Origin: CAZGUX01 sp046160045
Lineage (GTDB): Bacteria; Acidobacteriota; Terriglobia; Bryobacterales; Bryobacteraceae
DNA: 64,000 bases
NCBI GenBank assembly: GCA_046160045.1
Contig: JBJXGR010000299.1
Span: 1 to 64,000, forward strand
Direction: 5' to 3'
Below, piece after piece: positions 27,053 to 35,489 of the stretch. The position numbers and the translations under genes were made by a program. The notes below the pieces were generated by a model that was not told the DNA's origin, searched no databases, and saw nothing but the letters and a program-made list of their open reading frames with translations. Numbering within the stretch: position 1 is the first letter of the stretch; each line of letters starts with the position of its first letter.

Positions 27053-30000
27053 CTAGAAAATCAATTTCAGCACGAATTGAGAAATGCGCGGAAAGTCGGC
27101 GCCCGTGATCCGGCCAAACACCGCCGGCGCTTCCGCGTTGCTCGCCGGCGCCAAAAAGTTCGCGTGATTGAACGTGTTGAACGTCTCGTAGCGGAACTCG
27201 AGCCGCTTCGATTCGGTGATCTGGAAGTTCTTGAAGACCCCGAAATCCCAGTTGATCAGGCCCGGTCCGCGGAGAATATTCCGGCCGGACGTCGTGTGCC
27301 GGGGGGCGGTCGGAGGCGGCAGCACAAAAGCGGTAAGGTCCCAAAACCGCTCGATGGTCCTTTCGGACTTCGGAACGTTGCCGTCGGCGATCCGGTCGGG
27401 CCGCGCCACGCAGGCGGTCGCGCAGAAGTTGGCACGGTTCAGGTTCATGGTCGGCGTGTAGGAAAAGCCCGACTGCGCCACAGTGACGCCCCTCACGCCC
27501 CATCCACCGATCAACAGGTTTGCGGCACGCGACGCATCGCTCGCGAACCGCTTGCCTTTGCCGACCGGAACTTCAAACTGATAGCTTGTCACAAAGCGGT
27601 GCCGGACGTCGAAGTCCGACAGCCCCTTGGCTGACTTCCAGAAATTGTCGACGTTGTTGAACACCGGCGACTGGTTCAGCGTCGATCCCGTGTCCATCGC
27701 TTTCGACCACGTGTAGGCCACCGAGAACATCATGCCGCTCTTCAGACGCTGCTCGGCCTTCAGCCCCATCCCGTGATACCAGCCGTCAAGGCCGAAGTGA
27801 TAGCCCTGGATCCGCGCAAAACTGGGGTACGGCAACCGGTTCTGTATCGCTCCCGGCGCAGGCTGCGCGTAGTTGGTGTTGTGGAAACCCATCAGGTGGT
27901 TGGTGCGGGACCCGAGATACTGTGCCTCCACCAGCAGTGACGACGTCACCTGCTGCTGAATGCTCGACATCCACTGGTAGTTCTCGCTGTACGGCAAATG
28001 CCGCGAGTAGATGGGGAAGATCGTGAGGGGGCTTGGGAATCGCACGGTCGCCTCGAGCCCTCCCGAGCCCTCCGGATTGTACCCGGTCGGGATCTGCGTG
28101 CCGCCCGGCAGCACCAGCACGGGCCGCGTCGGATCGCCGCTCCAGATCGGACGGTACGTCAACGGCGGGTAGTCCTCGCCCGAAGTCAGCGAAGAGACCT
28201 GCGGGCCGATGAAGAACGTTCCCATCCCCGCACGCAGCACCGTCCGGCTCCGTAGTTGATAGGCCAGCCCGATCCGTGGCGCAAAGTTGTTCCGGTCCGC
28301 ATTGTACATGGTGGTCTGCGGAATGAATTTGATCTTGATGTCCGGCCGCACCTGGGTATAGAATCGCTCGATCTCCTGCTTGTTTTCGATGTTCTGCGAG
28401 AGCAGCGTCTCGCCCGTCCGGTGATCGAAGCCGACCAGGGCGTTGCGCGGCGATTTGATCGGCGTTTCGATTTCCCACCGCAGCCCGAAGTTCACCGTCA
28501 GGCGAGGCGTCACTTTCCAGTCGTCGTGGAAGTACAGAGCATAATACTGCTTGGTGTTGTTCCACACCACGGCGCGCGCCGTCTTGTTCAGGCTGGACGG
28601 CACTCCCAGAAGAAAGTCCGCGAAGTTGTCGCCGGAATACCGGTTGGCAAACTCGTGGCTGGAGTTGAACCCCAGGTAGAACATCTCCGTATCGACATGC
28701 CGCGCCGCGCCTCCGAAGCGCAGGCCGTGCCGCCCGACCTGCCATGACAGGTTGTCCGTGACATCGAGAGTGTTGGTGGAACGGTAGTTCACTCCCTGCT
28801 CGCCGGGATTGAGGTAGCCCGGAATCGAGATCCCCGGGTATCCCGTCATCAGCGGGTTCGTGTACGCCAAAACGTTGAGAATGCCGACCTGCTCGAAGTA
28901 GTTCGTGCCGTTTGAGTTGTAGGTCAGGTTCCGGTTCCTGTAGAACATGTAGCCGAGGCCGAAGTCGTTCACCAGTCGAGGGCTGAACACGCGGTTGTAG
29001 TGGCCGCCCAGGGTCCAGGCCCGGAGGGAGAACTTCCGTCCGCCGGCATTGTTCGGGAAGTTGGGAGGGGTGTCCGACTTGTCGTCGTTCAACACCCAAC
29101 GCACATACAGGTTGTCGGCGCTCGTTACGTTGTAGTCGCCCCGCACGGTTGCGTTGTTCCGGTCCGTGGGCGCGCTCGGCCGGTCAAACCGGTAGTTGCG
29201 GGCCACAACGTCGTTGGTGTTCGCATTGGGCCAGAATGGGACGATCTTCGCAGAAGTCGGATTGAAGCGCGAGGCGGGAATCTGGAACCGCCCGTCGGTG
29301 GAAGAAAAGGGAGTGCCGGTTACAGGGTCGCGGACCGGCACCGTGAAAATACCTGTCCGCTCGTCGGCGGTGGGCACTCGTCCGATCGTGGGGTTGCCCG
29401 CCGACCGCTGCCGGAAGCCTTCGTAGTTCCCGAAATAGAAGATCTTGTTGCGAATGACGGGGCCGCCCAAGGCGCCTCCAAACTGATTGCGCTTCAGCGG
29501 CGAGACGCGGGAGGCGAAGAAATTCCGCGCGTCGAAGTTGTTGTTGCGCAAAAACTCGTAGACCGTGCCGTGGATCTGGTTGCTCCCGCTCTTGGTCACG
29601 ACGTTGATCATCGTGCCCGCGCCGTGGCCGAACTCCGCCGAAGCCGTGCCCGTCTGGACTTTGAACTCCGCGATCGAGTCCACCGGAGGCGACACCGAGA
29701 ACCCGTGCCGGCCCGATTCCTGGTTGTCGAAGCCGTCGATCTGGTAGTTGTTGTCTTCCGGCCTCGCCCCGCCCCCCGAGGCGACCGCCGTGTCTCGCGC
29801 GATTTCCGTCGAGCGGAAGTCGCGAGACGCCGGGATCGCGAACGGTGACAGGAACACCATCTGCATGAACTGGCGGACGTTCAGCGGCAGGTTGGTCACC
29901 TGTTCCTGCTTGATGACGGTGCCGGTGACGGTGGATTCGGTCTCGAGTTGCGCCGCCTGCGCGTCCACGGTCACCGTCTCCTGCACGCTGCCCAGTTCAA

Positions 30001-30319
30001 ATTGGAAATCTACTCGGACCACCTGCTGGGTCTCGAGTTTGACGTCTTTGACCGCACGGCCCTTGAAGCCCTGCCCCGCGGCATTGATGGTGTAGATTCC
30101 CGGCGGCAGCAGCGGCACCCGGTATTCTCCCGCCGTATTGCTCGCCGTCTCGCGCGTCAGGCCCGTGGACTGGTTGGTGACCGTGATTTTGGCATTGGGA
30201 ACGATTGCCTGCGACTGGTCGCTGACCAGCCCGGTGATGCTCCCGGCCGTGATTTGTGCCAGAAGGCCGGACGTTGCCAAAGGCAGCGCCGTCGCGATGA
30301 CAAGAAGTCTGTTCAGCAT
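27053..30319 (-). CDS. Oar-like TonB-dependent receptor of the sialidase locus
   Basis: A 1088-residue outer-membrane receptor heading the glycan locus. The signal peptide ends near SGLLAQ (about residue 21). A carboxypeptidase-regulatory-like domain follows (about 23-112), then a plug with NNYQIDGFDNQESGRHG and GTMINVVTKSGSNQIHG, and a barrel ending in LIF. GAGGTGG-like GAGGTGG pairing is available upstream (about 30326-30332, minus strand). It sits divergently from a GntR regulator, with a symmetric operator-like repeat over its -35 box, so repression by that regulator is expected. It takes the place of SusC in a PUL-like arrangement; no SusD partner is present. Confidence 0.93.
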   Translation of the reverse strand: MLNRLLVIATALPLATSGLLAQITAGSITGLVSDQSQAIVPNAKITVTNQSTGLTRETASNTAGEYRVPLLPPGIYTINAAGQGFKGRAVKDVKLETQQVVRVDFQFELGSVQETVTVDAQAAQLETESTVTGTVIKQEQVTNLPLNVRQFMQMVFLSPFAIPASRDFRSTEIARDTAVASGGGARPEDNNYQIDGFDNQESGRHGFSVSPPVDSIAEFKVQTGTASAEFGHGAGTMINVVTKSGSNQIHGTVYEFLRNNNFDARNFFASRVSPLKRNQFGGALGGPVIRNKIFYFGNYEGFRQRSAGNPTIGRVPTADERTGIFTVPVRDPVTGTPFSSTDGRFQIPASRFNPTSAKIVPFWPNANTNDVVARNYRFDRPSAPTDRNNATVRGDYNVTSADNLYVRWVLNDDKSDTPPNFPNNAGGRKFSLRAWTLGGHYNRVFSPRLVNDFGLGYMFYRNRNLTYNSNGTNYFEQVGILNVLAYTNPLMTGYPGISIPGYLNPGEQGVNYRSTNTLDVTDNLSWQVGRHGLRFGGAARHVDTEMFYLGFNSSHEFANRYSGDNFADFLLGVPSSLNKTARAVVWNNTKQYYALYFHDDWKVTPRLTVNFGLRWEIETPIKSPRNALVGFDHRTGETLLSQNIENKQEIERFYTQVRPDIKIKFIPQTTMYNADRNNFAPRIGLAYQLRSRTVLRAGMGTFFIGPQVSSLTSGEDYPPLTYRPIWSGDPTRPVLVLPGGTQIPTGYNPEGSGGLEATVRFPSPLTIFPIYSRHLPYSENYQWMSSIQQQVTSSLLVEAQYLGSRTNHLMGFHNTNYAQPAPGAIQNRLPYPSFARIQGYHFGLDGWYHGMGLKAEQRLKSGMMFSVAYTWSKAMDTGSTLNQSPVFNNVDNFWKSAKGLSDFDVRHRFVTSYQFEVPVGKGKRFASDASRAANLLIGGWGVRGVTVAQSGFSYTPTMNLNRANFCATACVARPDRIADGNVPKSERTIERFWDLTAFVLPPPTAPRHTTSGRNILRGPGLINWDFGVFKNFQITESKRLEFRYETFNTFNHANFLAPASNAEAPAVFGRITGADFPRISQFVLKLIF

Positions 30320-30356
30320 GCGATTCCACCTCGAAATCGAAACCGTCAGTGCGGTG

Positions 30357-30431
30357 ACTCTATCACTGCTTTGTCCTCATGTCAACTGCATTGTGTATAC
30401 AGTTGACATAAGGCCGCCTCCGGTATTAGCG
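30357..30431. promoter_or_regulatory. Divergent promoter region with a perfect inverted repeat
   Basis: ATGTCAACTG (30379-30388) and CAGTTGACAT (30400-30409) are perfect inverted arms around an 11-bp spacer that contributes GTATA to a central GTATAC (30395-30400). Each arm holds a TTGACA box. The minus-strand box has TAGAGT (30357-30362) at 17 bp spacing towards the receptor. The plus-strand box has only a weak TATTAG (30424-30429) at 15 bp towards the regulator. GTATAC cores are typical of FadR/FCD-type GntR operators. Confidence 0.65.
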
Positions 30432-30440
30432 TTGAAGGCG

Positions 30441-31121
30441 GTGGCCACCCGAGCCCTTCCAGCCCTCAAGACCCTGTCCATGCGCGACAATGTCGCCGCA
30501 ACCTTGCGTCAGGCCTTGTTTGACGGCTACTTCCAGCCCGGTGCGGACTTGTCGGAAGTCGCGTTGGCCGGCCAGTTGAACGTCAGCCGGGGCCCGGTGC
30601 GCGAAGCCCTCCTCATGCTGGCCCAGGAGGGACTGGTAACCCATTCGCAGAACAAGGGATTCTCCGTTTTTCAACTGGTGGAGGAGGATTTCACGCTGAT
30701 CATCCTGGCGAGGATGCCGCTCGAGATCGCGGCCTTGGAAGCAGCCCGGGAACGGGTGACGGCAGAGGACCTGGCGGAACTGACCGGCATCAAGGACCAG
30801 TTGCTGGGCGCCTATCGCGACGGCGACTTTGCGCAGACCACCCGCTTCGATAAGCAATTCCACTCCTGGCTGTGGGAGAAGGCCGGAAACCCCTGGTTGG
30901 TGCTGGCGCTGAACCGCATCATGGTGCCCTACTTCACCTTCACCATGATCTACAAGCGGGAGCACCCGAAGCTCACCGAAGACCTGCTTCGTAAGCAGCA
31001 CGAAGTCTATTTGAGGTACCTGGAGCGCGCTACCGATTGGACCGCTACCGAATGCGTGCGCTTTCACCTGCAGTTGTTCTTGCCGGACCAGGGCCAATCG
31101 CCGGCGGGTGGCTCGCTTTAG
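30441..31121 (+). CDS. GntR-family transcriptional regulator, FCD (FadR) subfamily
   Basis: An N-terminal winged helix carries LRQALFDGYFQPGADLSE and the recognition-helix region LNVSRGPVREALLML. A C-terminal all-helical FCD effector domain follows, with FDKQFH, KQHEVYL and VRFHLQL, which fit the usual metal-binding Asp/His set. The start is uncertain. A GTG at 30441 keeps the LKTLSMRD lead-in that normally precedes the helix; a TTG at 30432 or the ATG at 30480 are alternatives. It is divergent from the receptor-sialidase genes and probably represses them and itself. NanR, the E. coli sialic-acid regulator, is from this subfamily; that parallel is inference. Confidence 0.88.
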   Translation: MATRALPALKTLSMRDNVAATLRQALFDGYFQPGADLSEVALAGQLNVSRGPVREALLMLAQEGLVTHSQNKGFSVFQLVEEDFTLIILARMPLEIAALEAARERVTAEDLAELTGIKDQLLGAYRDGDFAQTTRFDKQFHSWLWEKAGNPWLVLALNRIMVPYFTFTMIYKREHPKLTEDLLRKQHEVYLRYLERATDWTATECVRFHLQLFLPDQGQSPAGGSL

Positions 31122-31211
31122 CCGGCGACCGGTCCACGCCGCGAATCTTCATACCCCCGGAGGCGGCTGTTGCTGCCTCGAAAGCCGTGACTCAGATGTC
31201 CATTCTGGAAG

Positions 31212-32972
31212 CTACTGGATGGAGTACCCGGTCCGCAGGTCGGCAATCGCCCGGCGCAGCAGCGGCAGCCCCTCCGCTTTCGCCCTCGGCGTCATCGATG
31301 CCTCTTTCGCGTTCAGCCGCCGCTCGATGGCTTCGAGCCTCGGTTTCAAGAGGCGGCCGTGGCCGCGTCCGTCCACCGGGTTCGTCAGCTCCCGGAACGA
31401 ACCGTGGATCGGCCCCGTGCGCATGAACTCCTGCAGCGTGTAGGTGAGGTCGAACAGTTCCGGGTCCGCGCCCTCGCCGAAGAAGTGCGTCAGCACGCGC
31501 TTCTTGAACTCCGGCCAGGACAGGTTCGGCTCCCACGTGTATTGCTTGTAGGCGAACCGCGTCAGCCGGTACGGGATCGCCTCCACGGGGAACGGGATCG
31601 CGCGGCCGAAGACCGAGTGGCTGTTGAATCCCGGTTCGAAGGCCACAATGTAGCCCGCCAGTTGGTCCTCGTAGACGCGCCGCGCTTTCTCGCCGATCTC
31701 CCGCAGTGAGAGCCGGTAATATTGATCCCAGTGCATGGTATTGCGCGAGATCCCCCGGATCGGCTTCAACACGCCTTCGTGGTCCTGCAATTCCCAGTTC
31801 TGCCTGACTTCCAGGAAGTGATACCGCGGGTCGCTGAACTCGCGGCGAAGCGTGTCGTAATACTTCACGTCCCAGGCGTGCGCCTCCGGGTAGCCCATGC
31901 CCCACACCAGCTTGACGTGCGGGTGCTTCGCCCACAACTCAGCCGAGAATTCCTTCAGGAACGTCGGGGTCACCTGCCCCGCCTTCTTCGAGCCGAACTC
32001 GTCGAGCGGCTGCTGGCAGACGGGATCCTTGCATGCGTAATCGCCTTCGTCCCCGATCTCGAGCCACATTCCCTTGGCCTCCGGGAAGGCATCGAACAAT
32101 TCGTGTAGATATTGTTTCATCGCAGTGCGCGCCGCCGGCCGGGTCCGCGACATGTAGGGGATTCCCACGTCCCGCAGGTCGGCGCGATACTTCGCGATCT
32201 CGTCGATGCCGAACCAGGCGAAGACTCCGGTTCCTACGTAGAAGTCCACGCCGCGGCTGTTCGCATGCCGGATTAACTGCCGGATATCTTCGGTGGTGAG
32301 CGGCGTCTCGGGATAGATGATGCTCTCCGGGAACAGCTTGGAGCGGAAGATGCCGGAGAGCCAGAAGTAGATCAGGTTCATTCCGTCCTCGGCCATCGCG
32401 TCGATCACCTTCTCCCAATCCTGCCGCGTGTAGCGAGGCGCCAGCCCCCAGCAGACCAGGTTGTACGTGCCCCGCAGCCGGATCGGCGATTGCCGCGTGA
32501 CCGGCGTCGCCTGCAGGTAGACAATGCCTCCCCGCGACTGCAGCGCGAACTCGGCCAGGTACATCGCCCCCTGAAACACGCCGGCGGGCGTTTTGGCGGC
32601 CACCGCGAAGAACTCTCCCCGGGCGCTGCGCATCGGCCGCGCCACGAAGCCGTCTCCCTCCAGAGCCGCGACTTCGGCCGCCAGCGGCTGCAGCAGGGGC
32701 TGGCTTGCGGGCGTCCCGAGGACGATCGCGTTCCCGGCGTCGGTGGTCGCCGGCAGCCGGTAGCCGTGAATTCGCTCCAGTGTCTCGTTGATCCGCTCGA
32801 TGCCCAGCCGCTCCAGTGCGGAGGGCTTCGGCGGCGCGACAATCCGTCCCTTTATTCCGGTAGAGTCCGCGAGGACGAAGGCGGGCTCGGCAAGCTCAGT
32901 GATTTTGACCGCATAGGCTGGAGTCATCGCCGCGGTCGCCAGCAGGCTCAGGGCAATCCATCGGGTTGGCAT
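31212..32972 (-). CDS. Exported glycoside-hydrolase-like protein (GH20/GH67-type fold)
   Basis: A 586-residue protein with signal peptide MPTRWIALSLLATAAMTPAYA. The first 140 residues look like the alpha/beta domain that precedes the barrel in hexosaminidases and alpha-glucuronidases (NAIVLGTPASQPLL, GGIVYLQATPV). A TIM-barrel-like part follows with IRLRGTYNLVCWGL, GMNLIYFWLSGIF and WLEIGDEGDY, where acidic residues could be catalytic. I cannot place it in one family. It is convergent with the GntR gene, 90 bases away, and adds to the glycan-degrading character of the locus. Confidence 0.65.
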   Translation of the reverse strand: MPTRWIALSLLATAAMTPAYAVKITELAEPAFVLADSTGIKGRIVAPPKPSALERLGIERINETLERIHGYRLPATTDAGNAIVLGTPASQPLLQPLAAEVAALEGDGFVARPMRSARGEFFAVAAKTPAGVFQGAMYLAEFALQSRGGIVYLQATPVTRQSPIRLRGTYNLVCWGLAPRYTRQDWEKVIDAMAEDGMNLIYFWLSGIFRSKLFPESIIYPETPLTTEDIRQLIRHANSRGVDFYVGTGVFAWFGIDEIAKYRADLRDVGIPYMSRTRPAARTAMKQYLHELFDAFPEAKGMWLEIGDEGDYACKDPVCQQPLDEFGSKKAGQVTPTFLKEFSAELWAKHPHVKLVWGMGYPEAHAWDVKYYDTLRREFSDPRYHFLEVRQNWELQDHEGVLKPIRGISRNTMHWDQYYRLSLREIGEKARRVYEDQLAGYIVAFEPGFNSHSVFGRAIPFPVEAIPYRLTRFAYKQYTWEPNLSWPEFKKRVLTHFFGEGADPELFDLTYTLQEFMRTGPIHGSFRELTNPVDGRGHGRLLKPRLEAIERRLNAKEASMTPRAKAEGLPLLRRAIADLRTGYSIQ

Positions 32973-33064
32973 AAGGCACCCGATATTATCGGTAGGCCCG
33001 GGTGGGGTGTCAATCCGGCGTCCTCAGAGGGATTGACCCACACAACCGCCGATGCTCTTCTTAA

Positions 33065-33425
33065 GGAAGTGCCCCGGGCGACGTTACCAACTCCGCCCAT
33101 CGGAGCGGGAGCCTGTACTTCACCACGCAGAGCTTCACCAAGTTCCACCAGATCACCGAAGCCGAGACTGGCGCGTCTCACGGATGCGTCTGCCCGAAAC
33201 CCAACACCCTGTTGTATCTCGACAACGGCGCGGTCTGGTGGCTGAGCCTGGATACGCTCGAATCGCGGGAAGAACCGCCTGGAACAGGAGATCCCGGCGG
33301 GAGTGACGGCGGAGGTGCCGCTGGCGTCCCTGCGAGTCAAGTCCGCGCCGCCGCACGGCGCGAAGAAGGGCAAGGCTGGTTACCTGCTCTCCCGGCCGGG
33401 GAAGTACGTGTTCGCGGTGTGGTGA
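33065..33425 (+). pseudogene. Frameshifted remnant of an unrecognised gene
   Basis: Two successive frames read like one protein. The first runs from about 33065 with SLYFTTQSFTKFHQITEAE and LLYLDNGAVWWLSLDTLES. A second frame takes over near 33280 with EIPAGVTAEVPLASLRVKS and ends KAGYLLSRPGKYVFAVW before the TGA at 33423. The first frame is preceded by an in-frame stop at 33062 and has no start. It is therefore a 5'-truncated and frameshifted fragment. The family is not recognised. Confidence 0.5.
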
Positions 33426-33503
33426 CCAACGGCCAGAGCATCAACAGCCTCAGGCAGTCCGCAGAGTCTAGCCACTCCGATCCGGTTCTGGTATCGTTCT
33501 GGT

Positions 33504-33941
33504 GTGCTGCCGGCTTTCAACGCCAATGGAGATCTGCCGGCTGGTGTTCACGGCGTCGGCTGGCAGGAATTTCAGTCGCATTTCGGGACATCCAGCTCGA
33601 GACGTGTGTGGCTAGTTGACCGCCTCCACGCGCTGGTGGAATTGGCGGCTCCGACCGGTGCGCTGCGACGGGTGTTCGTCTGGGGCAGTTTCGTTACGAC
33701 CAAACCGGCGCCGGGTGATCTTGATGTTCTGCTCATCATGGCTGAGGATTTCGAGGTCGAGCAAACCGCCGTTCCCGCGCAGGTCGTCTTTGATTCGATC
33801 AGGGCCAAGCTTCTGTTCGAATCTGATGTATTCTGGGCGCGAGCCTCCATCGGCGAAGAGGTGCTTCGATCTTGGTTGGAAACTTATCAGATTTCCAGAA
33901 GTTTCCGGAAACGCGGTATTGTGGAACTGGAGTTGGTGTGA
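33504..33941 (+). CDS. Nucleotidyltransferase-fold protein (DUF6932-like)
   Basis: A 145-residue protein with the minimal nucleotidyltransferase motif VFVWGSFVTTKPAPGDLDVLL, here cited in parts: GSF at about residue 61 and the metal-binding DLD at about 72-74. The N-terminus (MLPAFNANGDLPAGVH) is typical of DUF6932 proteins. The stop overlaps the next small gene (GTGA), a compact pair like MNT-type toxin-antitoxin modules. Activity, if any, would be NMP transfer to protein or RNA; this is inference. It sits in a gene-remnant-rich, probably unstable part of the window. Confidence 0.7.
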   Translation: MLPAFNANGDLPAGVHGVGWQEFQSHFGTSSSRRVWLVDRLHALVELAAPTGALRRVFVWGSFVTTKPAPGDLDVLLIMAEDFEVEQTAVPAQVVFDSIRAKLLFESDVFWARASIGEEVLRSWLETYQISRSFRKRGIVELELV

Positions 33942-34138
33942 TTCAGACCGATGAACAAATGCTGGTCGCCCAGCAATGCATTAGCAATCTCAGGAGCGTC
34001 CTCCTGCAGGCGCGCAAAGTTCACTCTCACCGGGATTATTTGCGACTTGCCGAACCAATTCTTCTGGAAATCCAGCAGCGCGAGCAGGAGATTCTGGTTT
34101 ACCTGAGTCGGGACTTAGAGCAGCCGGTCGCGAGCTAG
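33938..34138 (+). CDS. Small helical partner protein of the nucleotidyltransferase
   Basis: A 66-residue product starting at a GTG that overlaps the preceding TGA by four bases (GTGA), so translation is probably coupled. The sequence is rich in Leu, Gln, Glu and Arg, and predicted helical (MLVAQQCISNLRSVLLQARK, then EIQQREQEILVYL). No domain is recognised. Size, overlap and composition fit a HEPN-like or antitoxin-like partner, but the RxxxxH motif of HEPN toxins is not evident (RDYLRL and SHRDYL only). Function is unproven. Confidence 0.6.
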   Translation: MIQTDEQMLVAQQCISNLRSVLLQARKVHSHRDYLRLAEPILLEIQQREQEILVYLSRDLEQPVAS

Positions 34139-34235
34139 GCTAGCGCGACAGCAAGGACCACCTACTTCCGGACTAGCGAATTTCGATCTCGGCGCGCCAA
34201 CTCTGGTAGCCTGATCTGGCGGGTTACCTCTCGTC

Positions 34236-35488
34236 ATGACGACAGCCATCAGAACCAGCCTCCTCCTTTTCTTGATCGCCACCTCAATTGATGCGCAGCC
34301 ACCCTACGATCTCGTGCTCAAGGGCGGCCGCGTCATCGACCCCAAGAACAAACTCGACGCCGTCAGCGATGTCGCCGTCGCCAAGGGACGCATCGCCCGG
34401 GTCGCGCCGAATATCCCGCCGTCGCAGGCCAAACAGGTCGTCAACGTCACCGGACTCATCGTCGCCCCCGGCCTGATCGACATTCACGTCCACGTCTACC
34501 AGCGGCCCGAGAACCCCGCGATCAAGTCGGATTCGGATGTCCAGGCCGATGCGCACTCCTTCCGCAGCGGCGTCACCACCATGGTCGACGCGGGCACTTC
34601 CGGCGCGAGCAACTTCGCCGACTTCAAGGCCCGCGTCATCGACAAAGCGCAGACCCGCGTGGTCGCCCTGCTCAACATCGCCGCCTCGGGGATGGGCACC
34701 GGTCACGAGGATGATCTCGCGGGCCTCGACGCCGCTCTGGCCGCTCGCACGGCCAAGGCCCACCCCGGCGTCATCGTCGGCTTCAAGTCCGCCCATTTCG
34801 GCGGGCCAGGATGGGAGTCCATCGATGCCGCGGTCAAGGCCAGCAGGATGACCGGCCTCCCCGTGATGGTCGACTTCGGCTATCTCAACAAGGTGCGGAA
34901 TCTGGGCACCTTGCTCGAAGACAAGATGCGGGCCGGCGACATCTATACTCACTGCTATTCCGGCCATCGCCGCGAACTGACGGAAGACGGCAAGGTGAAC
35001 CCCGCCATGATCAACGGCCGCAAGCGCGGCATCTGGTTCGATGTCGGCCACGGCGCCGGAAGCTTCTACTGGTACGTCGCCGTTCAGCTTTTCAGCAGGG
35101 CTTCCTTCCCGACATCATCTCCACCGATCTGCACACCGGCAGCATGAACGCCGGAATGAAAGACATGGCCAATGTGATGTCGAAAGTGTTGAACCTGGGC
35201 GCGCCGATCGCTCAGGTCATCGCGATGTCGACGTGGAACGCCGCCAAGTCCATCAAGCGCACCGATCTCGGGAACCTGGACGCGGGCGCGGAGGCCGACA
35301 TCGCGGTGCTGCGCATCGACAAAGGCCAATTCGGTTTCATCGACTCGGCCGGGGCCGGCAATACCGGCGCGAACAATATTGTCGCTGAGTTGACCCTCCG
35401 CCAGGGCAAGGTGGCCTGGGACCTCAACGCCCGCGCCGCGCAGAATTGGAAGGCCTATCCCTACAAAAAGGAATCCTGGAAAAAATGA
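34236..35488 (+). pseudogene. Amidohydrolase/deacetylase-family metallohydrolase, interrupted by a frameshift
   Basis: The first frame (from 34236) has a signal peptide MTTAIRTSLLLFLIATSIDAQ, VLKGGRVIDPKN, the metal motif DIHVHVY and later WFDVGHGAG. It loses register near 35085. The second frame then continues with QGFLPDIISTDLHTGSMNAG and runs to 35488. A single missing base restores a family-like join: with one extra C the sequence would read AVPAFQQGF. The family includes EF_0837/AHA_3915-type enzymes acting on amide or acyl-amino substrates. It is either a recent pseudogene or a sequencing error, since all other regions are intact. Confidence 0.85.
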
Positions 35489-35489
35489 C

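Noticed and set aside
35080..35100. Programmed -1 frameshift in the amidohydrolase
   Set aside because: No X-XXY-YYZ heptamer or downstream structure is seen, and a single missing base explains the break better.
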